Source: Geobacter sp.
GTDB lineage: Bacteria > Desulfobacterota > Desulfuromonadia > Geobacterales > Pseudopelobacteraceae
NCBI GenBank assembly: GCA_003574895.1
Contig: PJFB01000001.1
Location: 248,001 to 312,000 of the forward strand
DNA: 64,000 nucleotides
Direction of reading: 5' to 3'
Of the stretch, positions 15,785 through 24,385 are shown piece after piece. Under the pieces are notes generated by a model. That model did no database searches and was not told the origin of the DNA. It worked only from the letters and a program-made list of their open reading frames with translations. Made by a program: the position numbers and the translations under genes. Position 1 is the first letter of the stretch. Each line of letters begins with the position of its first letter.

Positions 15785-18562
15785 CTATTTTAACCCCAGA
15801 AGTACCGTGCCGGCCGTGATGGCGATCTGTGACATAATGGTGGTTATATCCTTGATGGTTCGCAACCAAGCGGTCTTTTCGTAGTTCTGCGGCACTACGA
15901 TGGTGTCGCCCGAAGTAATCGGCTGGTTCTGGAAACCTCCGCCAAAAAGCGGTCCTAAAGAGGAGAACTGCTGGCGGCTGAAGATCGAACCGTTGGCCCG
16001 GACGACGTAGATCTCGTCGTCATCGCTGTCCTTGGTGGTGCCGCCGGCCTGCTTGAGGTAGAAATCGACCGATTCGTCGTTTAGGTAGACAAAGCTGGTC
16101 GGGTTGACGACCCGGCCCAGCACCGAGACGGAATTGGAGTTTTGCGGGACTTCGAGCGTATCCCCGCCCATTACCTCCACATCGTAAGGCGATCCTGTGA
16201 ATTTGTCGGGCTGATCCAGATTTATAACCACGCGTCCTTCGGCCTTGGAGCCCTTGAGGATCTGCAGGTTGCGCTTGATCCCTTCCAGGGAGGCCTTGTT
16301 GGCGGCCAGTTCCTCCTGGCTGCTGGAGGTGGAGGCCAGTTCGGCCATCTTGGAGTTGACCTCGAGTTCGGCACTGGCGACGAATTCTTGCATACGTTTT
16401 TGCTGGAGGTCGCGCACCTGGGCGCGGGTGAATTTGGCTCCGTTCAGGTAGGCCTTGGTAGTAAAGCCGCCAGCCCGGCGGATGACCGAGCTGAGCCGCT
16501 CTCCCTTGAAGATCGGGTAGACGCCTGGGAAGACGAATTCACCCTTGAGGGCGATGTAGCGGTCGTTTTCTTCGGCCCAGTTGGGGATCTTGCGTACGGT
16601 CAGCTCATCGAACTGTTGCAGCAGGATATTGTCCTTTGGATTGCCTTTGAGCGCCTCTCCCAGGTCGATGCGGATCGGGTAGCTGGTTACCGAGGAAGTT
16701 GTCTTATCGATGCGGGTGATTTCGGCATCCTTGAGGTAGGCGGTGAGCTTGGGATTGCCGGCAAACATCAGCAGGTCGCGCACCCGCATCTTGTCGAACA
16801 GGCGATAATCGCCGGGCTTCTGGATCTCGCCGCTGATCCTGACATGGGGCATCTCCTCCATCTCCCAGCGGGAGAAGATGCGGACCGTGTCGAACTCCTG
16901 CAGTTCTGGATCGTTTGCCGGATCTTTGGCCAAGGCCTTGCCGACATTGAAGAAGAGGATCTCCGGGTGGTAGTCGGGGGGGTAGAGGCGGATGATCTGG
17001 CCGGCTTCGGTATAGTATTCCGGCAGCATGTTATCCAGAGGGAGTAACTGGTCGACGCGCATGCCGGGCTTTAGCGCATAGTCGCCGGGGCGCAGCACGT
17101 AGCCGTCCAGGCGCACGTAACCGCGCAGAGTGCTGTCGATGGGGAAGATCTTGACCAGGTCCATGTCCTTGATACCGATCCCCGCGGCCAGATTATCCAG
17201 GCTCTTGCCGGTGGTTTTAGGGTCCAGGTCCACATCGGTGACGATCTTCTTGTCGTGGTCCTCCACCCGCGCGATCTGCAGTCTCTGCAGGTAACCGGTG
17301 GGGATAATGCCGTCCGCCAGCTTCAACGCGTCCTTTAGGGTCTTTTCATCTTTCAGCTCGTAGATGGCGGGACGGCGGACATTGCCGGCAATGCCCACCA
17401 CCGGTCCGATGGAAGGAACAAAGATGGTGTCGCCCGGCTGCAGCCGGATGTCGCGGCTCTTGTCGCCGTTGAGAAAAAAGTCGTAGAGATCCACAGTTTC
17501 CACCAGCTTGCCGTTACGGTGGATGTTGATAGACCGCAGGCTGCCGTTGCGGGTTGGGCCGCCGGCTGCTGTCAGGGCATTGATAAGTGTTGAGAGCGAA
17601 GAGATGGAGTAATCGCCGGGGGCATTGACTTCTCCTACCACGTATATCTTGATCAGGCGCAATTTGCCCATGGTGACGTTGAGCTGGAAATCCCGCAGGA
17701 TTTTGCCCAACTGTCCGCTGAGCAGTTTGGGCAGCTGGCCGAAAGTGACCCCGGCAACATTTACCGGGCCCACCTTGGGGAGCACGATCTCGCCGCTACG
17801 ATTGACCTCCAGTTCATATGTGCCCTCGACACTGCCCCACAGGGTCAGTATGATGCGGTCGCCAGCACCGAGGATATAGTCGGGGCCGACCGGAATGTCG
17901 GTCATGGCGGCAAATCCTTGGGATTCCGGACGAAAATAGCTGTAACCGAATTGTTGCAGGGTCTTGATCTTGAATTCCGATGGCGCTGCCTTTTCCATGC
18001 TTGTGCCACTTGTCAGCATGGCCTGCTCAATGGCCGAATATTCGCCTGGCGCCGAAGCAGCCGGAGGCTTTGGAGTTTGGCCTTGCTGGTACTGGGGCTG
18101 GAGCTGGTTAAGTGCGGGGTTCTGTTGCATATTCTGCATTTGATTAGGCAACTGGTTTTGAGGTGTGTTTTGCATGTTTTGAGGAAGGTTCTGCATCTGA
18201 AGCGGCACGTTCTGGGCGGGTGTTGCCAAGGGTGAAAGCGGTGCCGTTGCCTGCAGCTGGGGGAGGGCGCTCTGGCCCATGCCAGGTTGGGATTGCGTTT
18301 GATACGTCGGAATGGGATACGTGAGCCCTGTTTGACCCTGTTGGTCGGAAGTCTGGCTGGCCGTGGTCCCCCAGTTTGGCTGCGGTGAAGATGTGATTGA
18401 CGTGGTGTTGGTATCTGATTGTGAAGTAGTGCCTGGCAGGCCAGATATTGGCGTGCCGTAAATCCCTGCTGGGATATAGTTGTCCGCATGTACCTGCAGG
18501 GTGGCTATTACGAACGTGAAAAGTGCTGTTACGATGGTAGTTGTAAAAACGCGCTTGCTCAC
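15785..18562 (-). CDS. SLBB-domain polysaccharide export protein (Wza/outer-membrane export family)
   Basis: 925 aa, starting at GTG (18562) behind GGAGG, with a signal peptide (residues 5-27). A Gln/Asn/Pro-rich linker spans about 75-175. A Poly_export domain begins at GPDYILGAGDRIILTLWG (about 228-245) and is followed by several SLBB beta-grasp repeats (for example IKIYVVGEVNAPGDYS near 307 and VGIAGNVRRPAIYELK near 390). A hydrophobic C-terminal helix ends the protein. It should form or feed the outer-membrane channel for the polysaccharide. It is more than twice the length of E. coli Wza because of extra SLBB repeats and the linker. No lipobox Cys is visible. It is the first gene of the locus. 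Confidence 0.88.
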   Translation of the reverse strand: MSKRVFTTTIVTALFTFVIATLQVHADNYIPAGIYGTPISGLPGTTSQSDTNTTSITSSPQPNWGTTASQTSDQQGQTGLTYPIPTYQTQSQPGMGQSALPQLQATAPLSPLATPAQNVPLQMQNLPQNMQNTPQNQLPNQMQNMQQNPALNQLQPQYQQGQTPKPPAASAPGEYSAIEQAMLTSGTSMEKAAPSEFKIKTLQQFGYSYFRPESQGFAAMTDIPVGPDYILGAGDRIILTLWGSVEGTYELEVNRSGEIVLPKVGPVNVAGVTFGQLPKLLSGQLGKILRDFQLNVTMGKLRLIKIYVVGEVNAPGDYSISSLSTLINALTAAGGPTRNGSLRSINIHRNGKLVETVDLYDFFLNGDKSRDIRLQPGDTIFVPSIGPVVGIAGNVRRPAIYELKDEKTLKDALKLADGIIPTGYLQRLQIARVEDHDKKIVTDVDLDPKTTGKSLDNLAAGIGIKDMDLVKIFPIDSTLRGYVRLDGYVLRPGDYALKPGMRVDQLLPLDNMLPEYYTEAGQIIRLYPPDYHPEILFFNVGKALAKDPANDPELQEFDTVRIFSRWEMEEMPHVRISGEIQKPGDYRLFDKMRVRDLLMFAGNPKLTAYLKDAEITRIDKTTSSVTSYPIRIDLGEALKGNPKDNILLQQFDELTVRKIPNWAEENDRYIALKGEFVFPGVYPIFKGERLSSVIRRAGGFTTKAYLNGAKFTRAQVRDLQQKRMQEFVASAELEVNSKMAELASTSSSQEELAANKASLEGIKRNLQILKGSKAEGRVVINLDQPDKFTGSPYDVEVMGGDTLEVPQNSNSVSVLGRVVNPTSFVYLNDESVDFYLKQAGGTTKDSDDDEIYVVRANGSIFSRQQFSSLGPLFGGGFQNQPITSGDTIVVPQNYEKTAWLRTIKDITTIMSQIAITAGTVLLGLK

Positions 18563-18772
18563 AAAACTTCCTCCGAAGCGATTATTTATATATATTTGAT
18601 GTCTTTGGATTTGAACTGAATTTTATATCAGAATTACCTGACAAAAATAAAGCATATAATCAAATTGCCTGTTGGGCGGGTTTCGTGTAAAAACTTAATA
18701 AAATACTGAGATTAACGTTGCGCTCATGGGGAATTATTCAAGCCATGGCGTTTGTTTGGAAAAGGATCTTAT

Positions 18773-19003
18773 ATGGCGGGAAGCAGAAGGGTTGTTGTCG
18801 TCTTGGGAGTTGTCTTGATTGTTGCTGTCTCCTGCCTGGGAATGCGAGGCATGTTTGCAAATTTCGGGTGGCCGGGTGTGTTTGGGCTGGCTCTGATGAT
18901 CGCAATAATGATCGGCTTCGGGTATGTGTCGGATTACCGAAAGAAAGCGCTCCCGGAGAAATCCGGCACTGTGCCCGAAACGAGTAAAGGCAAGGCAATT
19001 TAA
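18773..19003 (+). CDS. Small membrane protein with two hydrophobic helices
   Basis: 76 aa from the ATG at 18773, chosen because AAAAGGA lies six bases upstream; a TTG at 18752 would add seven residues with no ribosome site. Two hydrophobic segments (about 6-22 and 31-50) are followed by a charged, Lys-rich cytoplasmic or periplasmic tail. It is divergent from the polysaccharide export gene and convergent with the IHF gene. No family recognised. Confidence 0.5.
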   Translation: MAGSRRVVVVLGVVLIVAVSCLGMRGMFANFGWPGVFGLALMIAIMIGFGYVSDYRKKALPEKSGTVPETSKGKAI

Positions 19004-19144
19004 CAGGGATAAGGACGACCCAAGGGGCCTAAAGGATAAAAACGGATAACGGCAAAATCAAAAGCGTACTTACCGTAACGCTTGCCGAGTTGAGTGCTAT
19101 GAGTCTGTTAACCTGGTCCGGGAAACAGCTGCTGTTGCAGGGAG

Positions 19145-19429
19145 TCAGTCCATTTGCCCGTTGATGGCTTGCCTGAGTAAAGGGCTCGGCTTGAAGGTAA
19201 GAATTCTTCTGGCTGCTATGGTTATGGTTTCGCCGGTCTGGGGATTTCTGCCACGCCGGTCGGTTTTGTTTTTTATCTCGAAGTTGCCGAATCCGGATAT
19301 TTTGAGTTTATCGCTGGTTTCCAGCGTGTTTTTCATGATGGCTAAGACCGATTCCAACATATCGGCAGCTTCCTTTTTTGAAAATCCGGTGGAGATGTGA
19401 AGCTTTTCGACGAGATCCGCCTTTGTCAT
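19145..19429 (-). CDS. ihfA: IHF/HU-family DNA-bending protein (IHF alpha-like)
   Basis: 94 aa from the ATG at 19429, chosen for the GGGAGG ribosome site and the family start MTKADLVEKLH; an earlier in-frame start would add 13 odd residues. The sequence has the dimerisation helices (KKEAADMLESVLAIMKNTL), the ISGFGNFEIKNK strand and the beta-arm with RRGRNPQTGETI, which intercalates its Pro into the minor groove. It resembles IHF alpha more than HU. A second family member lies at 44291. IHF commonly assists sigma-54 promoters, frequent in Geobacter-like bacteria. The gene is monocistronic here. Confidence 0.88.
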   Translation of the reverse strand: MTKADLVEKLHISTGFSKKEAADMLESVLAIMKNTLETSDKLKISGFGNFEIKNKTDRRGRNPQTGETITIAARRILTFKPSPLLRQAINGQMD

Positions 19430-19835
19430 ACAAAAATCCTCCCTTTGGTAAAAATCAGTAGTCGGCACTGATCAGCTTAATGGATAAAACAGGTTATATT
19501 GATCCAACTATTCCGAAAAACGGATAATATTGTATTTTGGATATTATTACCCTGTTTTGGGTGTTTATGGCAAGAATAATCATCCTGAAAAGAACATTCT
19601 TTTCAGCTTTGCGATCACTTCAGGATTGTTCGGGATTTAAAATTGAAATCTCGTGTAATCAATAAAGTAATACTTCTGAAATACATTACTCACGCGGCGA
19701 CGCAACGACGCGACGAAATAGATCTAAACCAATACCGATTCATGATCATTAAATGCTGCATCATCGCGTGAAATAAAACTTTTTGGTTCAGGGCCGAATT
19801 CAGGTAACTATTTTGACTGGAAAGGGTGGTTAAAC
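19430..19835. other. Intergenic stretch between the IHF gene and pepN
   Basis: About 400 bases. The left part is an AT-rich divergent promoter zone for the IHF gene. The right part (19682-19792) is a copy of a dispersed GC-rich inverted repeat listed separately. The pepN ribosome site (AAAGGGTGG) closes the stretch. No ORF or RNA gene recognised. Confidence 0.5.
19682..19792. repeat. Dispersed ACGCGACGACGC repeat, copy 1
   Basis: About 110 bases with CACGCGGCGACGC at the left, GATTCATGAT in the centre, and ATCGCGTGAAA then CTTTTTGGTTC at the right. A second copy with the same order of blocks lies at 35853-35969. In this copy the right arm has decayed, so the inverted repeat is only partial. 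It looks like a REP/MITE-like intergenic element. Confidence 0.65.
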
Positions 19836-22481
19836 ATGTCTGAAAGTTTGCACCGGGTAATTCATCAAAAGGATTATACCCCTCCTGATTATCTCGTGGA
19901 CAACGTGGAGATCTGTTTCGAGCTCGGCGAGGAGATTACGTCTGTCACGTCACGGCTCGCGCTGCGAACTAATTTTGCTGCTGGCGCAGGTCAACCCCTG
20001 GTCCTGTACGGTCACCGTTTCATGCTGCGGGGCATAAAGCTCGACAACAGCGAGCTTACTCAGGAAAGCTATAAAATCAATGACGATCTGCTGACCATTC
20101 ATCACGTCCCAAGGAATTTTGTCCTGGAAATCAGGACCGAACTCCGCCCACAGGAGAATTCTTTCCTGGAAGGGCTTTATTGCTCGGCCGGGATGTTCTG
20201 CACCCAGTGCGAGGCGGAAGGATTCCGGTCAATTACGTATTATCCGGACCGTCCAGATGTGCTGGCCGTCTTTACTACCACCATCATCGCCGACCAGGCG
20301 CGCTGCCCGGTGCTGCTGTCAAACGGCAACCTCCTGGAGCAGGGCCGGATGCCAGGCGGACGTCACTATGCCAGGTGGCACGACCCTTTCCCGAAGCCGA
20401 GCTATTTGTTCGCCATGGTGGCTGGCGACCTGGCTTGTATTGAGGATAGTTTTACCACTTGCTCGCAGCGGCAGGTGGCGCTACGCATTTATGTGCAGGC
20501 AGACAACCGCAACAAGTGCGCCCATGCCATGCTTTCGCTCAAAAGGGCGATGCGCTGGGACGAGGAAACCTTTGGCAGGGAGTATGACCTTGACTGCTAC
20601 ATGATCGTGGCGGTTGACGATTTCAACATGGGGGCCATGGAAAACAAAGGGCTGAACGTCTTCAATTCCCGCTATGTCCTGGCAAGCCCGGAAACCGCCA
20701 CCGACGACGATTACCAGGCCATCGAAGAGGTCATCGGCCACGAATATTTTCACAACTGGAGCGGTAATCGGGTCACATGCCGGGATTGGTTCCAACTCTC
20801 TTTGAAGGAGGGGCTCACGATCTTCCGCGATCAGGAGTTCTCGGCCGACATGGAATCCCGCGGGGTGAAGCGGATCAATGACGTACGCTACCTGCGGACC
20901 CACCAGTTTCCGGAAGACGCTGGCCCCATGGCGCACCCGGTCAGGCCCGACTCGTACATGGAGATCAACAATTTCTATACGCTGACGGTTTACAACAAGG
21001 GTGCGGAGATCATCCGCATGCTGCACACATTGCTGGGGCCTGAAAGATTCCGGCAGGGTATGGATACCTATTTCGCCCGTTACGACGGCCAGGCGGCCAC
21101 GGTCGATGATTTTGTGCAGGCCATGGCCGAGGCTGGCAGCATCGACCTTCATCAATTCAGTCTCTGGTACAGCCAGGCCGGTACGCCGCTGCTGAAGGCC
21201 GAGGCCAGCTTTGACGCGGCCGAAGGCGTCCTGGCCCTGACACTTTGTCAGAGTTGCCCGGCAACACCAAGCCAACCGGAGAAACAGCCGTTTCACATCC
21301 CGATCTCCATGGGGCTGCTCGGTCAGGATGGCCGGCAACTGCCGGTGACCCTGGAGGGGGAGTCACAGCCGGGTCCGGTAACCAGGGTCATTGAACTGAA
21401 AACATCGGCTGAAACGTATCGTTTTGCCGGTCTGCCGGAAAAGCCGGCTTTGGCCCTCCTGCGCGGTCTCTCGGCCCCGGTGAGGCTTGACTTCCCATAC
21501 AGCCACGAGGAACTGCTGGTGATCATGGATCATGAACCGGACCCGTTCTGCCGATGGGAGGCCGGACAGCTGATGTCGTCGCGGATCATCCTCGATTTGG
21601 TCGCCGACTGGCAGGGAGGGCGGGAGCTGGTTCTTGACCCGGCTTTTGTTGCCGCATTCCGGACCCTGCTGTCCAGCTGGATAAGTGATCACGCCTTTCT
21701 GGCCGAGATGCTCACGCTTCCCTCCGAGAAATACCTGGCAGAACAGATGGCCGTCATCGACCCGGAAGCCGTCCATGGCGCCCGCCGGTTCGTCATCCGC
21801 ACCCTGGCGGCCACCCTGGGGGACGAGTTTCTGAGCCTGCGCGCCGCTTGCCGCAGCGGAGAGCCCTATGCCCCTGCAGACGGCCGGGCCGGAGAGCGCC
21901 GCCTTGCCAACCTGTGCCTGGCGTACCTGGTCTCCACAGGGGATCAGGCCGGTATAGATCATTGCATGGCGCAATATCGTCAGGCCGATAACATGACCGA
22001 TTCGATGGGTGCCCTCAACCCGCTTGTTTCCTGCGATTGCCCTGAGCGGTTGGAGGCTGTGGCGGATTTCTACCAACGCTGGCAAGGTGACCGCCAGGTG
22101 GTGGACAAGTGGTTTACGCTGCAGGCCATATCCACTCTCCCCGGAGCATTGGCTGAGGTTAAGGCGCTGGTCGATCACCCGGACTTCGAGCTTGGCAACC
22201 CGAACCGCTTCAGGGCCTTGGTAGGGGCCTTCAGCCAGGGCAACCAGGTCCGCTTCCATGAGAAGGGAGGGGAGGGCTACCGTTTCCTGGTCGATCAGTT
22301 GATCCGGCTGATCCCGCTCAATCCCCAGGTTTCCGCCCGCCTGCTGGCGCCCCTGACCCAATGGCGCCGCTACGACCAGGGGCGGCAAGAGCTCATGCGC
22401 TCAGAGTTGCTGCGCATTAGCTCGCTCCCTGATCTGCCCCGGGATGTCTACGAAGTCGTGGTGAAAAGCCTGGATGGATGA
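19836..22481 (+). CDS. pepN: Aminopeptidase N (M1 family zinc peptidase)
   Basis: 881 aa, the usual length of bacterial PepN (about 870). The zinc site is HEYFH at 302-306 with the third ligand E325 in LSLKEGLT. The substrate-recognition motif GAMENKG lies just upstream (about 266-272). It removes N-terminal residues from peptides in the cytoplasm, and there is no signal peptide. Domains run in the order N-terminal beta, catalytic thermolysin-like, beta-sandwich (from about 445) and helical C-terminal. Start is the ATG at 19836 behind AAAGGGTGG. It stands alone, followed by a long perfect hairpin. Confidence 0.95.
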   Translation: MSESLHRVIHQKDYTPPDYLVDNVEICFELGEEITSVTSRLALRTNFAAGAGQPLVLYGHRFMLRGIKLDNSELTQESYKINDDLLTIHHVPRNFVLEIRTELRPQENSFLEGLYCSAGMFCTQCEAEGFRSITYYPDRPDVLAVFTTTIIADQARCPVLLSNGNLLEQGRMPGGRHYARWHDPFPKPSYLFAMVAGDLACIEDSFTTCSQRQVALRIYVQADNRNKCAHAMLSLKRAMRWDEETFGREYDLDCYMIVAVDDFNMGAMENKGLNVFNSRYVLASPETATDDDYQAIEEVIGHEYFHNWSGNRVTCRDWFQLSLKEGLTIFRDQEFSADMESRGVKRINDVRYLRTHQFPEDAGPMAHPVRPDSYMEINNFYTLTVYNKGAEIIRMLHTLLGPERFRQGMDTYFARYDGQAATVDDFVQAMAEAGSIDLHQFSLWYSQAGTPLLKAEASFDAAEGVLALTLCQSCPATPSQPEKQPFHIPISMGLLGQDGRQLPVTLEGESQPGPVTRVIELKTSAETYRFAGLPEKPALALLRGLSAPVRLDFPYSHEELLVIMDHEPDPFCRWEAGQLMSSRIILDLVADWQGGRELVLDPAFVAAFRTLLSSWISDHAFLAEMLTLPSEKYLAEQMAVIDPEAVHGARRFVIRTLAATLGDEFLSLRAACRSGEPYAPADGRAGERRLANLCLAYLVSTGDQAGIDHCMAQYRQADNMTDSMGALNPLVSCDCPERLEAVADFYQRWQGDRQVVDKWFTLQAISTLPGALAEVKALVDHPDFELGNPNRFRALVGAFSQGNQVRFHEKGGEGYRFLVDQLIRLIPLNPQVSARLLAPLTQWRRYDQGRQELMRSELLRISSLPDLPRDVYEVVVKSLDG

Positions 22482-22511
22482 GATGGTTTCTTGTACATCA
22501 TTTGCTTCGCA

Positions 22512-22546
22512 AATGTGCCCCCTCCTTCGACCGGAGGGGGCACATT
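22512..22546 (+). terminator. Perfect 14-bp hairpin downstream of pepN
   Basis: AATGTGCCCCCTCC (22512-22525) pairs perfectly with 22533-22546 around a 7-base loop. There is no clear T-run, so it may be a terminator of weak type, an mRNA-stabilising stem, or a repeat-family member like the CCCCTCC elements further right. A smaller perfect hairpin (CATTTGC-TTC-GCAAATG, 22499-22515) overlaps its left edge. Confidence 0.5.
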
Positions 22547-22586
22547 AATGTTCAACTACCGACCCCCAAATTGATGTTCTCGCAAA

Positions 22587-22675
22587 TTGTCATTCCCGAA
22601 GCGATTCTGATCGGAAATCCAGTCTGTAACCAACTGAAATCATGGATGCCCGATAGAGACATTCGGGCATGACAA
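22587..22675. repeat. REP-like element with TTGTCATTCCCGAA ends
   Basis: 89 bases bounded by TTGTCATTCCCGAA and TTCGGGCATGACAA, which are inverted with one mismatch. Internal blocks (ATCGGAAATCCAG and ATGGATGCCCGAT) match the general pattern of 'GTCATTCCCG...ATGGATTCCCG' repeats found in many proteobacterial genomes. No coding capacity. It lies between pepN and the efflux cassette. Confidence 0.65.
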
Positions 22676-22832
22676 ATCGAAATTGCAAATGCATCAAAAT
22701 TAATACGTAATCTTTTCCCGCCTTCAGCCGTCTTCTAAGAGTATCCGGTTGTAACCCATACAAACAATGGTAGTTATATAGATATTAAGAGCACCAACCT
22801 GACAATCTTGCAGGCATATTTCCCATGAGGAC

Positions 22833-24089
22833 ATGACCATGGTTATGACACAGGAACCCGGAGACAGCGGTACGCCCGAACACCCACGCAGCGCTTCGAC
22901 TCGCCGCTGGCTGCTGCCGCTGCTGGTCTGCTGCCTCCTGGCAGGGGGGTATCTCTTCTACTCGCATCAGGCGCAATCGCAGTCCGGCAAACAGGACAAA
23001 CTGAAGGCCCAGCCGCCGACGCCGGTGGCGGCGACTGCGGCCAGGAAAGGGGACATCGGTGTCTGGCTGTCCGGGCTCGGCACCGTGACCTCCCTGAGCA
23101 CGGTCACGGTCAAGAGCCGGGTGGACGGCCAGCTGATGGCGGTCCGCTACCGTGAGGGACAGGCCGTGGCCAAGGGAGACCTGCTGGCCTTGATCGATCC
23201 CCGGCCATTCCAGGTGCAGCTGACCCAGGCCGAGGGACAGATGGCCAGGGACCGTGAACAGTTGAACAATGCCCGGCTCGACCTTGCGCGCTACAAACAG
23301 CTCTGGAAGGAAGATTCGATCCCGAAGCAGCAGTATGACACCCAGGAGGCGCTGGTCCGCCAACTGGAGGGTTCGGTGAAGGTCGATCAGGGACAGATCG
23401 ATAATGCCCGGCTGCAATTGACCTATTCGCGCATTACCGCTCCGGTGAGCGGCCGGGTGGGGCTGCGTCAGGTGGACCCGGGCAACATCGTCCACGCCTC
23501 CGATGCCAACGGGCTGGTGGTGATCACCCAGATGCAGCCGATTTCGGTCCTGTTCCCGATCCCCGAGGACAACCTGCCCCAGGTGCTGGCCAGGATCAGG
23601 ACCGGGGCCCATCTCCGGGTGGATGCCTATGATCGGGAGCAGAAGCTGAAGCTGGCCACCGGGACGCTCTTGACCGTGGACAACCAGATCGATCCCGCCA
23701 CCGGTACGGTCAAGCTCAAGGCCCTCTTTCCCAACAACGGCAATGAGCTGTTCCCCAACCAGTTCGTCAATGCCAGCTTGCTGGTGGAGACCAGGCGCAA
23801 CGTCGTCATCGTGCCGGCGGTTGCCATCCAGCGCGGCCCCCAGGGGACCTTTGTCTATGTCGTCAAGGCTGACCGGACCGTTGCCCTCCGGCCGGTGGGG
23901 CTCGGCGTCACCCAGGGGGGGGACATCGAGGTGGCCAGCGGCCTCCAGCCGGGCGAGCAGGTGGTGGTGGACGGTGCCGAGCGGCTGCGTGAGGGGAGCA
24001 AGGTTGCGGTGAAGGAGGCAAATGGCAATGGTGGGGCGAAACGGGAACAGGGCCAGAAGCGAGATGGCCGGCATGGACTGAAACCTTGA
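22833..24089 (+). CDS. mdtA: RND efflux periplasmic adaptor (MdtA-like, HlyD/MFP family)
   Basis: 418 aa. An N-terminal membrane anchor (about 27-43) is followed by a flexible linker, a barrel-sandwich start (IGVWLSGLGTVTSLSTVTVK), a lipoyl half-motif (VDGQLMAVRYREGQAVAKGD), a coiled-coil hairpin (about 135-195), the second lipoyl half (ITAPVSGRVGLRQVDPGN) and beta-barrel/membrane-proximal domains with QVVVDGAERLREG at the end. It bridges the inner-membrane RND pump and the outer-membrane channel. Start is supported by GAGG four bases upstream. It is the first gene of a GC-rich cassette with two RND pumps, the arrangement of mdtABC. Confidence 0.88.
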   Translation: MTMVMTQEPGDSGTPEHPRSASTRRWLLPLLVCCLLAGGYLFYSHQAQSQSGKQDKLKAQPPTPVAATAARKGDIGVWLSGLGTVTSLSTVTVKSRVDGQLMAVRYREGQAVAKGDLLALIDPRPFQVQLTQAEGQMARDREQLNNARLDLARYKQLWKEDSIPKQQYDTQEALVRQLEGSVKVDQGQIDNARLQLTYSRITAPVSGRVGLRQVDPGNIVHASDANGLVVITQMQPISVLFPIPEDNLPQVLARIRTGAHLRVDAYDREQKLKLATGTLLTVDNQIDPATGTVKLKALFPNNGNELFPNQFVNASLLVETRRNVVIVPAVAIQRGPQGTFVYVVKADRTVALRPVGLGVTQGGDIEVASGLQPGEQVVVDGAERLREGSKVAVKEANGNGGAKREQGQKRDGRHGLKP

Positions 24090-24111
24090 AACTGGCCATC
24101 AATATGTGATG

Positions 24112-24350
24112 GTTGCGGAGGAAAAACAGAGACAACAGAGCTCACGCGGAGACGCGGAGCTCGCGGAGAGAACCAGGCGAGTCAATTATAAGCTATTTTG
24201 CTAAAACAGGTGAAACTCGGATTCAGTGGTTAACCGCCATATCAAGGAGTATTCTGATTTTACTCCGCGCTCTCCGCGTGCGATCTGTTTTTTCCGCCAT
24301 TCCTTGTTTTATCCTCTTCGTTCCCTCCGCGGCTTCCGCGATACATTGCC
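24112..24350. repeat. Degenerate 'CTCCGCG' repeat element in the efflux cassette
   Basis: Left arm CTCACGCGGAGACGCGGAG (from 24140) and right arm CTCCGCGCTCTCCGCGTGCG (from 24263) are imperfect inverted copies around an AT-rich centre. More CTCCGCGGC-type blocks follow to about 24340. Repeats of this look are common between genes in Geobacter and other proteobacteria. It fills the gap between adaptor and first pump. A short ORF inside it (24113-24361) is composed of repeat sequence and is not a gene. Confidence 0.65.
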
Positions 24351-24385
24351 GTTGCTTTTGATATTTTGATCAACCCAGGACACTC

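Noticed and set aside
19053-19090. Possible terminator of the IHF gene (AAGCGT...ACGCTT followed by TTGATTTT on the minus strand)
   Set aside because: Only six base pairs with a long loop; too weak to list as a feature.
22785-24074. 429-aa minus-strand open frame opposite the adaptor gene
   Set aside because: Antisense shadow with biased composition; the plus strand has a full HlyD-type adaptor.
24113-24361. 82-aa open frame between adaptor and first pump
   Set aside because: Made entirely of the degenerate CTCCGCG repeat; no ribosome site or protein-like composition.
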